The notes beneath the pieces are model-generated. The model was not told the origin of the DNA. It saw only the letters and a list, made by a program, of their open reading frames with translations, and ran no database searches. A stretch of 45,928 nt of DNA from Phycisphaerales bacterium (GTDB lineage: Bacteria > Planctomycetota > Phycisphaerae > Sedimentisphaerales > UBA12454), in contig PLMU01000012.1 in assembly GCA_003142595.1 (NCBI GenBank), positions 1-45,928 on the forward strand, read 5' to 3'. This document shows, piece after piece, positions 31,085-39,107 of this stretch; position 1 is the stretch's first letter, and every line of letters starts with the position of its first letter. Position numbers and translations under genes: made by a program.

Positions 31085-32638
31085 TTAAGGCGTTACGTCG
31101 TCTTCGCAGCAGACACTTGTGCCGGTATTGGCCGGGGCTATCGCTATTGTAAGTGTCCTCGCACTTTTCACTGCGGTGAGCGAAAAGTTCGAAGGGCCGC
31201 TGCCGCCGATAGCTGCCTGTTTGACATATCCTGCGCCACCCGAGACTACGCCGCTGGGGGCGCTGCTGCTGCTCTTGTCCATCGTAATTGCCGTATGACC
31301 GGTAAGTCCGGGGTTGCCCACCGTGATACTGTTATCATCAAATGCTCCCAGGCGAAGAATTAAACAATTATTGACTGTTGTGTTTACTGCCGGACTGGTT
31401 GGAGTACTGCTGGAATCGTTGTAAAATTGCGAGACATTAATTGGATTAGTAGCATCCTGTCCGCTAAATCGCATCATCCAGCCGTATGCCTGCTCAGAGG
31501 GCCCTGTATTGTCGGACCCATTCCATGTGAAAGTATAAGAGAGGGGCTCTGAAGAACCTGCCATCTTCTGCCACACAGCCAGTGTTACTGCGCCGCTGGA
31601 TGTGCCGCGGTCTATTAATGTCCAGCCCTGACCATCAGGTGCTGATATTAAAGCCGAGGTATCCTCGTCTGTCGCAACTGCTGCGATTAGCAGGTCGCCG
31701 CTGTTTGTAGCAGGCGTTGGGATGGTTATACTTGTTTGTGGTATCAGTGCGATATCATTATATGTCCCGTCACGTGCTGAACCAACTTTGCCGCTGCCAG
31801 AGTCATACATGTAAGTCAATGTGTAAGGATGGCTGCCCAGAACTATGGAAACGCCTTCATTTGCATCGCCGCCATTGAGATGGTCGAACTTGCCGATTAC
31901 AGCAAGAGTGCCGGTGTTCTCGACAAGGACAATAGGAACCGATGTATTAGTAGGACAGCCGCTGACAATCAGATTTGCTGTAGAACTGGCTCCGCCCAGG
32001 TCAAGCTTAGTATATAAGGTGCAATGAATTGGGCTTACACCACCGGCAGTAATATTATATTGGAGAGTGCCGTTAGCACCTCTGTCAGTAGCTACACCTC
32101 CGACATAGAAGCTTTTCATCAGAATTACAGGAGCGGTGCCTGATATGATAAGTTTTCCTGTGCCGCCGCGGTCTCCTATAATCAATTGCCCGTCACCAGT
32201 GGTGTATGTAAGGGTTCCGCCAGTCATATCATAGAGGCCGTTCGAACCTCCCTCATCTCCTATAACAAGATTAGAGGTGCTCGGACCCTCTTTAAGATTA
32301 AGGGTTCCTCCCGACTGGTTCACGGTGCCGGGGTCACCAGCACCAACACGTAACCAACCCGGGCCAGTGAGGCTTCCACCCGGTACAATGTTTAACACTC
32401 CGGAGTTATACACCCTCATCTCGTTCATCGTCGTGTATGCCCAATTCTCAACAGAGTCCAGAGTACATATTGTGCCAGCATACCTAATCTTCGTTTCACT
32501 TGCGCCGTTTGGCATCGCGTCCCAGTTAGCAGCAACGTTCCATTTACCTACGCGCTTCTTCACGAACTCTGCGGCAAATGCACCGTTAGTTATCATAAGA
32601 CTAACCAATATAACAATTAAACTTGTTTTAAATTTCAT
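31085..32638 (-). CDS. Exported beta-rich protein in the pseudopilin operon
   Basis: Protein of 517 residues with a Sec signal peptide (MKFKTSLIVILVSLMITNGAFA), not a prepilin signal. Residues 25-270 are strand-loop repeats (GGTLNLKEGPSTSNLVIGDEGG, GTGKLIISG, KSFYVGGVA) with the block GVSPIHC ... LDLGG ... IVLVENTGTLAVIGKFDHLNGG ... EGVSIVL shared with the protein at 10956-12056. A second half (about 280-510) reads ITIPTPATNSGDLLIAAVATDED, WQKMAGSSEPLSYTFTW and ends CCEDDVTP, similar to domains in secreted and cell-surface proteins. It lies in frame-tight order between the LamG-pseudopilin and the PilX-like gene, which suggests a secreted substrate or tip component of this system. Function unknown. 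Confidence 0.72.
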   Translation of the reverse strand: MKFKTSLIVILVSLMITNGAFAAEFVKKRVGKWNVAANWDAMPNGASETKIRYAGTICTLDSVENWAYTTMNEMRVYNSGVLNIVPGGSLTGPGWLRVGAGDPGTVNQSGGTLNLKEGPSTSNLVIGDEGGSNGLYDMTGGTLTYTTGDGQLIIGDRGGTGKLIISGTAPVILMKSFYVGGVATDRGANGTLQYNITAGGVSPIHCTLYTKLDLGGASSTANLIVSGCPTNTSVPIVLVENTGTLAVIGKFDHLNGGDANEGVSIVLGSHPYTLTYMYDSGSGKVGSARDGTYNDIALIPQTSITIPTPATNSGDLLIAAVATDEDTSALISAPDGQGWTLIDRGTSSGAVTLAVWQKMAGSSEPLSYTFTWNGSDNTGPSEQAYGWMMRFSGQDATNPINVSQFYNDSSSTPTSPAVNTTVNNCLILRLGAFDDNSITVGNPGLTGHTAITMDKSSSSAPSGVVSGGAGYVKQAAIGGSGPSNFSLTAVKSARTLTIAIAPANTGTSVCCEDDVTP

Positions 32639-32661
32639 TTTCTTTTTCTTTTTCTTTATTA

Positions 32662-33900
32662 TTAATGTGCTGGTACTTTGGCACTGGTAAAAACCCTGTA
32701 TCTGAGGACATTAGCCAACTGTGCGATTTCCGCCGCGGTAAGAGCGCGGTTGTAAATTCGCACATCGTCAATTGTGCCGGCGAGAGAACAGGACTCATCT
32801 CCTCCACAGTCCCAATATACCTCACAACCGATCGCTCTTACATTGGTTGTTATTGCGCCTCCGGCTTGTGCACCAGAACCTTTTCCCTGGGAATTTCCAT
32901 CTACAAACAACTCTACTGTATTACCAGTTCTTACCGCTGCCACATGGTGCCATTGTCCATTATTCACTGGCGTTTTAGATATTACACAGGCCCATTGACC
33001 ACCGCTATCTTGTCTAACCAAAATCACTGCTTTACCAGGACCACTACAACCACCACCCGCATCTCCCACTGCGAAATCTATATCAGCCCCATCGAGATCT
33101 GGGTTCCTTAAAGAGACTATCAAGCCATAATCATCTGTCGTATTAATCCATGCTGTTATTGTGAAAGGTTTCGAGTCTCCAAAATTAAGTGATGGATCAG
33201 TCCCTAAATCGACATAATTATCTGTTCCGTTAAAGCGCAGCGCACCGTTAATTTGTCCCGTGGTCCAACAGCCCGGCGGAGACATATTGACAAGTGTCCC
33301 ATCATTGCCGTTGCCTGATGAATCTTTTGCGATTGTTCCGCTGGTCTCATCCAGCTTCCAGCATCCCGCGATTCCACTTGCGTTTGCTGGCAGATAGGCA
33401 GATGTGGTAAAAGTTTTGGTTTTATTACTATTTGTAAAATCCGTCTGGATTTGTACAAATCGAATCGTATTTGCATCGGTAGTAGCGGAGTCGAAATTAT
33501 TGAGAGAATAGCTGCTTACCTGAAATCTGCTGACCGGTCCTGCGAGCGGCTCTTCACTGCCCAAGTTGCCGAAAACAACATTTCCATCGCTGACCATATA
33601 TCGTTTTTGGATGCCGGCTGTGTCCTTATAAATTATGTAACCTTTTGTGGCACTGCTGGAACTGACGCTGATAAGCTGTGCCGCTGCGGAAAGATTTCTG
33701 TTTATGTGCTCATCAAGAACCAATCCATTCTGAATGAGTGTAGATATGACTTCATTGTTTGCCCAGCTGGTTCGTATGGCTTGAAATTGCGGCACCATAG
33801 CAGTAAAGATTATGACCATCAATGTCATAGCTACTATCAGCTCAATCAGAGTAATCGCTTTCCTGCTGCGGCAGATAATGTTGTGTTTTTTTACGCGCAT
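32662..33900 (-). CDS. Minor pseudopilin (GspJ/PilW-like) fused to LamG lectin-like domain
   Basis: Protein of 412 residues. The N-terminus is a type III prepilin signal: basic leader SRKA, then ITLIELIVAMTLMVIIFTAMVP with Glu at position 5 of the mature protein. A pilin-like region reaches about 175 (WANNEVISTLIQNGLVLDEHINRNLS). From about 178 a LamG/concanavalin-A-like jelly roll starts: GCWKLDETSGTIAKDSSGNGNDGTL, then INGALRFNGTDNYVDLG, FTITAWINT, WHHVAAVRTGNTVELFVDG and TIDDVRIYNRALTAAEI. LamG domains bind glycans or proteins, so this could be an adhesive or substrate-capturing tip subunit. It follows a 260-base gap after the GspI-like gene and precedes the exported protein gene. Confidence 0.85.
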   Translation of the reverse strand: MRVKKHNIICRSRKAITLIELIVAMTLMVIIFTAMVPQFQAIRTSWANNEVISTLIQNGLVLDEHINRNLSAAAQLISVSSSSATKGYIIYKDTAGIQKRYMVSDGNVVFGNLGSEEPLAGPVSRFQVSSYSLNNFDSATTDANTIRFVQIQTDFTNSNKTKTFTTSAYLPANASGIAGCWKLDETSGTIAKDSSGNGNDGTLVNMSPPGCWTTGQINGALRFNGTDNYVDLGTDPSLNFGDSKPFTITAWINTTDDYGLIVSLRNPDLDGADIDFAVGDAGGGCSGPGKAVILVRQDSGGQWACVISKTPVNNGQWHHVAAVRTGNTVELFVDGNSQGKGSGAQAGGAITTNVRAIGCEVYWDCGGDESCSLAGTIDDVRIYNRALTAAEIAQLANVLRYRVFTSAKVPAH

Positions 33901-34159
33901 TTATACAATTTCCTTACATTAGCTCTTTAATAATATCGGATGATGTATCAGCCAGGCTAACTTGAAATCTGATGCTGCCGCTAAAAGGTAAAAATATATA
34001 AAACGTTGTTGAATAAAAGAAAAAACAGGTTTTTATAAGACTTAGATGTTTAAATAGGGATATATGCCGTTGTTTTGAAAAACAGGTCCTATAATGAGGA
34101 TTGGAAAATTGAGGGATGACATTGAAGATATGAAAATCAAAAATAGAAATTGAATTTTG

Positions 34160-34600
34160 TTATGGCAGTCTGCGGGCAATTTGAGTCTGAAGTATAACTT
34201 CTATCTCGTCGTCATCAAGTGTGGTGCTATTGGGGTTACGGTGCATGCCGACCTCGACTTTAATTGTCTTGAGGTCGCCGCTGTCGCTTACTGTCGTCCT
34301 GCCACGATATGAGCCGCTCACGCTCAAAACCTCGTCATTTGGAGTGGGAGTGATAATGCTGTTAAAGTCATGAATAGATTTTGCCTGAAGCTGATTAAGT
34401 TTTGCCTGGGCAAGACAGAGACTTTGCGTTTTTCTATCAATAATGACGGAATTCATATTTACCTGTGTTAGTGCTTTTAATATCGGGACAAGAGCGATGG
34501 ACAGCAGTAATGCGGCAACTATGACCTCCGGCAGGGTGAGGGCTTTCCTGCTCTGTCGTATGAATATTTTTGCCGGACGTTTTTTTACTGTTTTGTGCAT
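34160..34600 (-). CDS. Minor pseudopilin, GspI/PilV-like
   Basis: Protein of 146 residues with a long basic leader (MHKTVKKRPAKIFIRQSRKA) and the cleavage/helix region LTLPEVIVAALLLSIALVPILKAL, with Glu at the expected position 5 (L-T-L-P-E). The helix is followed by LAQAKLNQLQAKSIHDFNS, matching the GspI/PilV pattern, and a beta domain with RGRTTVSDSGDLKTIKVEVGMH. The start overlaps the upstream GspH-like gene by 16 bases, indicating coupling. It helps seed the pilus or pseudopilus tip with GspJ and GspK-like partners. Confidence 0.8.
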   Translation of the reverse strand: MHKTVKKRPAKIFIRQSRKALTLPEVIVAALLLSIALVPILKALTQVNMNSVIIDRKTQSLCLAQAKLNQLQAKSIHDFNSIITPTPNDEVLSVSGSYRGRTTVSDSGDLKTIKVEVGMHRNPNSTTLDDDEIEVILQTQIARRLP

Positions 34601-35028
34601 TGTACCATTCCGGTAGAAGTAATAACGGATATCACATAAGTTTTTCCGCCTCCGCTGACGGTAAGAGTGCCGGTGCCGACAGTCCTGTTCCCAAATGGCC
34701 CGAACTGAAATTTGGTGTCTCCTTTGCAGGTAACATCCGCAGGTATTGCGCCTGTTTCGTTGACATCACCTGTTCGGACATTGAATATGATATAGTTTGC
34801 ATCTATTATATCGAGCTCAAAACCCGGTTGATTATTTAACGCCTTGGAAATCGCAAGTGTCCTGCAGTGGCGAATCGCGGCGGCTATTCTTTCAGCACAT
34901 GTATTGGTTCTGCCCAGCGCAACTGTTGCCATTATCAGTCGGGGAACGGCAATAAATGCAAGAGCACCGATTATCATTACAACAATAGTCAGTTCAATAA
35001 GCGTTAAACCTTTTCTAACTGTTTTCAT
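34585..35028 (-). CDS. Minor pseudopilin, GspH/FimT-like
   Basis: Protein of 147 residues beginning MKTVRKGLTLIELTIVVMIIGALAFIAVPR, a textbook prepilin signal (G^LTLIE). The sequence after the helix (AAAIRHCRTLAISKALNNQPGF) matches the FimT/GspH pattern, followed by a beta-rich C-terminus. It lies about 100 bases downstream of the major-pilin-like gene; an intervening hairpin could reduce transcription into it. It overlaps the start of the GspI-like gene. Confidence 0.82.
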   Translation of the reverse strand: MKTVRKGLTLIELTIVVMIIGALAFIAVPRLIMATVALGRTNTCAERIAAAIRHCRTLAISKALNNQPGFELDIIDANYIIFNVRTGDVNETGAIPADVTCKGDTKFQFGPFGNRTVGTGTLTVSGGGKTYVISVITSTGMVQCTKQ

Positions 35029-35046
35029 ATATTTTTACCAAAAGCT

Positions 35047-35070
35047 AAGGGACAGCACAGGCCGTCCCTT
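35047..35070 (-). terminator. Intra-operon hairpin after the major pilin gene
   Basis: Minus-strand AAGGGAC pairs with GTCCCTT (7 bp, 10-base loop), with only a short T-rich stretch after it. Located between the major-pilin-like gene and gspH-like gene, it could act as a partial terminator or mRNA stabiliser so that the pilin is made in excess of the minor subunits. Confidence 0.45.
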
Positions 35071-35132
35071 TGATTTGTTATCCTTAACGGATCCGCTTTC
35101 TGTTTTAAAATCGTACAGACTCAGGCCGCAGA

Positions 35133-35450
35133 TTAATGATTGTGTGGGGTTACCCTGTTGTTCGCCCCGAGCTCATATGCCGTTTTAAATGGGCAGTTTG
35201 GTTCGCCAGAAGGGAAATAGGTTGTGTTGCCTGTAATGTCCGTCTTCAGATTTGTCGGATATGTGCCGTTATTATTAGCGGCAAACATCTCAATCTGCGA
35301 ATTAATCAGGTCAATGTTGGTAAGGCACGCATTCTTCTTGGCATTGTCTGCACTTTGGGTAATTCTTGGTATCGCAATAGCTGCAAGGGCACCAAGAATC
35401 AGAATTACGATAAGTAACTCTATTAATGTAAAACCTTTTCTGCGATTCAT
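35133..35450 (-). CDS. Major pilin / GspG-like pseudopilin
   Basis: Protein of 105 residues. A short basic leader MNRRKG precedes FTLIELLIVILILGALAAIAIPRI, the strongest prepilin signature in the window (G^FTLIE, Glu5). A short beta domain follows with ACLTNIDLINSQIEMFAANNNGTYP and FPSGEPNCPFKTAYELG. The two Cys (about 43 and 86) could form a disulfide. The length and NGTYP motif resemble the GspG/ComGC-like group. An AAAGGAGA ribosome binding site lies upstream of the ATG, stronger than its neighbours', in keeping with a major subunit. It follows the PilC/GspF gene in the operon. Confidence 0.88.
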   Translation of the reverse strand: MNRRKGFTLIELLIVILILGALAAIAIPRITQSADNAKKNACLTNIDLINSQIEMFAANNNGTYPTNLKTDITGNTTYFPSGEPNCPFKTAYELGANNRVTPHNH

Positions 35451-35559
35451 CGCTATCTCCTTTCGAAAAGCTGATAAACTTTTGTATTCATACTAAAACA
35501 TAACAAGTATTCGGCAGTTAAACCTGCCTACTTATGTAAAAACTGTTTTTAAAGCCGAT

Positions 35560-36759
35560 TTATTTCAAATGAGCCATATAATCGAACATTGGCAGATAGA
35601 CAGCTATTAGTATAAGTCCGATAACTATACCCATCCCCATTGTAAGAATAGGCTCCAGTTTGGACATCAGCGAGTTAATCATCCTGTCAATGTCCTTATC
35701 AAGGAAGTCGGCGCCTTTGTTGAGCATCTGACTTAGTTGGCCGGCCTGCTCACCGGAGTCGGTAAGTTGAGTTATCAACGGCGGAAAAATGTCATTATGA
35801 TGTTCGAATGATGCAGCCAAACTGAGACCTGCCTGGATAGACTTTTGAATGTCATTGCTTATGGAGGAAATTTTTTCGTTATTGGCTACAAGTCCTGATA
35901 CCTGAAGGGCCTTAATCATTGGCACTCCGGTTGATATCAGCATTGAAAAAGTCCTGATATAATTCGATACCGCTACCATCCTGTTAAGCTTGTCGAATAG
36001 AGGCATCTGAAACTTAAAATAATCCCATTTGGTTTTTATATATGAGTTTTTTTGAATGTATCTAATTAAAAAAGGCATAGAAAATACTACTATAATTAAA
36101 ACAGGCCAGAAATTTCTTAAAATGGCGCTGAGAACGACGAGTATTTGAGTAGGTCCGGGCAGGGGGACGCCAAGCTGGCGATAGATTTTTGTAAAAACCG
36201 GAACGACAAATGCCACAAGAATTGTTACTGCGACAAGGCAGCTGGATAATACAATTATCGGATATGTAAATGCGCTTTTCAAACGATTTTTAAGGTCTGC
36301 CTGTTTTTCAAGATGTCGTGCGCTTATTTCGAGGCTTTCCGCAAGCTTTCCGCTTGATTCGCCGGCCTCAATCATTCCGAGGAAAAAGTCAGAGAAAATA
36401 TCGCGGTATTTTTCAAACGCATCAGTAAGCGATGTGCCTACCTCTATACTCTTTTTTATATCAGAGATAACATACTTCAAAGACGGGCTGTCTGTTTGTT
36501 TTTCAAGGGTTTCAAGGCACTGGATAATGGAAAGGCCTGAACTGCACATACCCGCGAATCTAAATGCGAATGTCATAACTTCAGCCGGCCTGACTTTGAT
36601 TGATTTAGGATTAAATATCTTCTTCTTTTTCGCTCGCAGAAGGCTATAGCCGATTCTGATAAGTTCTCTGCGAAGGGCGGCTGTGTTGTTTATGTTGTCA
36701 TAAACGCCGTTGAAAACATGACCGGCTTCGTCACGAGCGCTGTATTCGTATGTTGCCAT
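35560..36759 (-). CDS. PilC/GspF inner-membrane platform protein
   Basis: Protein of 399 residues with the duplicated GspF domain: a first cytoplasmic repeat (about 65-190, AFRFAGMCSSGLSIIQCLETL, FSDFFLGMIEAGESSGKLAESL), a TM pair (about 165-240, IIVLSSCLVAVTILVAFVVPVF), a second repeat (about 270-375, NYIRTFSMLISTGVPMIKALQ, LTDSGEQAGQLSQML), and a final TM helix (ILTMGMGIVIGLILIAVYLPMF). It anchors the assembly ATPase and passes pilin subunits. The start codon shares its base with the stop of the ATPase gene, so both are coupled. Confidence 0.95.
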   Translation of the reverse strand: MATYEYSARDEAGHVFNGVYDNINNTAALRRELIRIGYSLLRAKKKKIFNPKSIKVRPAEVMTFAFRFAGMCSSGLSIIQCLETLEKQTDSPSLKYVISDIKKSIEVGTSLTDAFEKYRDIFSDFFLGMIEAGESSGKLAESLEISARHLEKQADLKNRLKSAFTYPIIVLSSCLVAVTILVAFVVPVFTKIYRQLGVPLPGPTQILVVLSAILRNFWPVLIIVVFSMPFLIRYIQKNSYIKTKWDYFKFQMPLFDKLNRMVAVSNYIRTFSMLISTGVPMIKALQVSGLVANNEKISSISNDIQKSIQAGLSLAASFEHHNDIFPPLITQLTDSGEQAGQLSQMLNKGADFLDKDIDRMINSLMSKLEPILTMGMGIVIGLILIAVYLPMFDYMAHLK

Positions 36760-38462
36760 TAGTCCACCTGCATATCAACGACGCGATATAATTCCTCAAG
36801 GGTTGTCGAACCGTTCAGAGCCTGCTGAAGACCGCTTCTTTTCAGCGTTCTCATGCCTTCGCTTATGGCTTGCCGTTTTATTTCTGTATCGCTTTTGCCC
36901 GCGATTATCATATTTTGAATTGTGGTTGAAATAGAAAGGATTTCATATATTGATTTTCTTCCCAGATAACCGGTCTTGGCGCAGTTATCACAGCCAGCGC
37001 TGCGATAAAGAACCATATCTTCAGGTGCATCGGCAAAAAGAAATTTCTTAACCTTCGGGTCGGGCTTATAAGATTGTTTACAGGTCACACATGAAGTTCT
37101 GACAAGCCTTTGAGCAACGGTGCCCAGCAGGGATGAAGCAAGCATAAAAGCAGGGACGCCGAGATTAATCATACGCGAAATAGCACCGGCCGAATCGTTT
37201 GTATGAAGGGTTGAGAGAACCAGGTGGCCTGTCATTGCCGCACTGATGGCGATTTCAGCCGTCTCGAAGTCTCTGATTTCGCCGATAAGAATGACATTCG
37301 GGTCCTGCCTTAAAATGCTCCTTAATGCCGAGGCAAAGGTAAGGCCGGCACGCGGATTTGTCTGGACCTGAGTAATGCCCGCCAGCCTGTATTCGACAGG
37401 GTCTTCAACGGTTACTATATTATTTCTGCCGGTATTCAGAATCTGCAGAAGAGAATAAAGCGTAGTGGTTTTACCGCTGCCGGTAGGGCCGGTAAGAAGA
37501 ATCATTCCATAAGGATTCTCGATAAGTTTTCTGATGCTCTGGTTGTCGAAAGGGTCGGGGGCGACATTATCGAGATTCCACTTGCCGCCGCTTTTGTTGA
37601 GAATTCTTATAACGATTTTTTCGCCGACAATGGAAGGCAGCGAAGAAACACGCAGGTCGTATTCTTTATCGTTGTGAATGGTAGTGATATGCCCGTCCTG
37701 CGGCAGACGTTTTTCCGCTATATCCATTTTAGCCAGAATCTTAATATGACTGAGTATTTCCGCCTGGGCCGAAGATGGTATGGTCAGTTCTTTTCGCAGC
37801 ACACCGTCGATTCTATATCTGATAACCATTTCTTTTTCCTGCGGTTCGATATGGATATCGCTTGCGCGGGAGTCTATTGCACCGCTGAAAATCGAAGCTA
37901 CAAGGCTGCTGATTGGGTCCTGGCTGTCCTGGAGCTGGTCCAGAATACTTATTGAACGCAGTTTTTCCTGTTCGGGAGTTTTCTTGAGCCTTATCGAGGC
38001 GATGGTTTGCTTGGTTGCGTTTTGGACATTAAAATGATATCGAATAGAAGATTTTATTGCGTTCGGTGCCGCCGCCTGAGGTATGACTTTGCAGCCGGTG
38101 CGCATCTCTATCTGGTCGCGAATAGCAAGGTTCATCGGCGAACTCATCGCCACGTAAAGTTTGTCGCCTTCCATTCGAATGCCGATAAGAACGTGTTCGT
38201 TCGACAGTTCATACGGAATCATATGTGCCGCGATTGGATCGACCATATCCGGCGAAAGATTTATAAACTCTATTTTTTGGCTTAAGGCGACAAGTCTGCT
38301 GAGCTGCTCATCGGTAGCGAGGTTGTTTTCTTTCAGAAACATTATGATGTTTTTGCCGCTTTTTTGGCACTGCTCGTCCAGTTCAACAAGCTTTTGTTCG
38401 TCAGCGATGCCGAGCCGGATAATTTCGTTATACAATAAATTGTCAGTTTGCAGTTTTTGCAT
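36759..38462 (-). CDS. PilB/GspE-family assembly ATPase
   Basis: Protein of 567 residues (571 if the GTG at 38474 is used; the ATG at 38462 has a better-spaced GAG signal). The N-terminal MshEN-like domain (about 1-150) is followed by DIHIEPQEKEMVIRYRIDG, Walker A GPTGSGKTT (about 330), the Asp box VEDPVEYRLAGITQVQ, Walker B ILIGEIRDFETAEIA, and the His box STLHTNDSAGAISR. A four-Cys zinc motif (CVTCKQSY ... GCDNCAKTGYLG) near the C-terminus is typical of PilB/GspE. It is the first gene of the minus-strand operon and drives pilin extrusion. A noncoding stretch of about 240 bases separates it from the divergent response-regulator gene. Confidence 0.95.
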   Translation of the reverse strand: MQKLQTDNLLYNEIIRLGIADEQKLVELDEQCQKSGKNIIMFLKENNLATDEQLSRLVALSQKIEFINLSPDMVDPIAAHMIPYELSNEHVLIGIRMEGDKLYVAMSSPMNLAIRDQIEMRTGCKVIPQAAAPNAIKSSIRYHFNVQNATKQTIASIRLKKTPEQEKLRSISILDQLQDSQDPISSLVASIFSGAIDSRASDIHIEPQEKEMVIRYRIDGVLRKELTIPSSAQAEILSHIKILAKMDIAEKRLPQDGHITTIHNDKEYDLRVSSLPSIVGEKIVIRILNKSGGKWNLDNVAPDPFDNQSIRKLIENPYGMILLTGPTGSGKTTTLYSLLQILNTGRNNIVTVEDPVEYRLAGITQVQTNPRAGLTFASALRSILRQDPNVILIGEIRDFETAEIAISAAMTGHLVLSTLHTNDSAGAISRMINLGVPAFMLASSLLGTVAQRLVRTSCVTCKQSYKPDPKVKKFLFADAPEDMVLYRSAGCDNCAKTGYLGRKSIYEILSISTTIQNMIIAGKSDTEIKRQAISEGMRTLKRSGLQQALNGSTTLEELYRVVDMQVD

Positions 38463-38708
38463 AAATAGTCTCACATAACATCAACACACTTTCAGCGTAT
38501 TACAAAAATCGTCAAGAACCCGTTGGGACTTAACGAACTATTACATAAAATGAATCGCTGCTGCTGGGCACAAGGGCCGATAATATTACCGGCCGCGGAT
38601 TTTATGCCGCTGCGAGCTTTCTTTAGCGAATAGGTGAAGTTTTTGCTTAAATTCGGCTTTTTATTGGTCGAAGAAGAACCGGCAGAAACTTTGAACTGGA
38701 AAAAAATT

Positions 38709-39107
38709 ATGCTTAATCTATTTAAAACAAAAAATAAAACAGCGACCATTCTTGTTGTGGATGATGAACCTGACCTTGTCCTTACAATTAAAAACCGCCT
38801 TGAATGGAACAAATTCAAAGTGGAAACTGCCGCCAACGGCGTTGAAGGGCTTGAAAAAGCCGAATCAGTCCGGCCCGACCTGATACTGCTCGACTGCAAT
38901 ATGCCTGTTATGCCGGGACTCGATATGCTCGAACTGCTCAGGCAGAGCAAAAAGTTGAAAAAAATTCCTGTGATAATGCTGACCGCTGTCAGTGAGACTT
39001 ATGATATTGATATCGCCTCTATCCTCGGTGTGGCAGGATACGTTACGAAACCGTTCAATTTCACAGAATTGCTTGATAAAATTTCAGAAATTATTGATAA
39101 GAAATGA
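38709..39107 (+). CDS. Single-domain response regulator
   Basis: A receiver domain alone, about 132 residues. The ATG at 38709 is chosen since it follows GGA by eight bases and directly precedes the conserved TATILVVDDEPDLVLTI; an in-frame GTG at 38634 has no ribosome binding site. Acidic pocket residues (DDE), the phospho-acceptor Asp in LILLDCNMPVMPG, the Thr in IMLTAV and the Lys in GYVTKPFN are present. It has no output domain, so it acts through partner proteins. ATGA overlap couples it to the histidine kinase, forming a compact two-gene unit. Confidence 0.9.
   Translation: MLNLFKTKNKTATILVVDDEPDLVLTIKNRLEWNKFKVETAANGVEGLEKAESVRPDLILLDCNMPVMPGLDMLELLRQSKKLKKIPVIMLTAVSETYDIDIASILGVAGYVTKPFNFTELLDKISEIIDKK

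Noticed and set aside
34093-34152. 19-codon plus-strand frame in the gap between the LamG-pseudopilin and GspI-like genes
   Set aside because: Very short, no ribosome binding site, opposite to the operon; the 260-base gap otherwise shows nothing.
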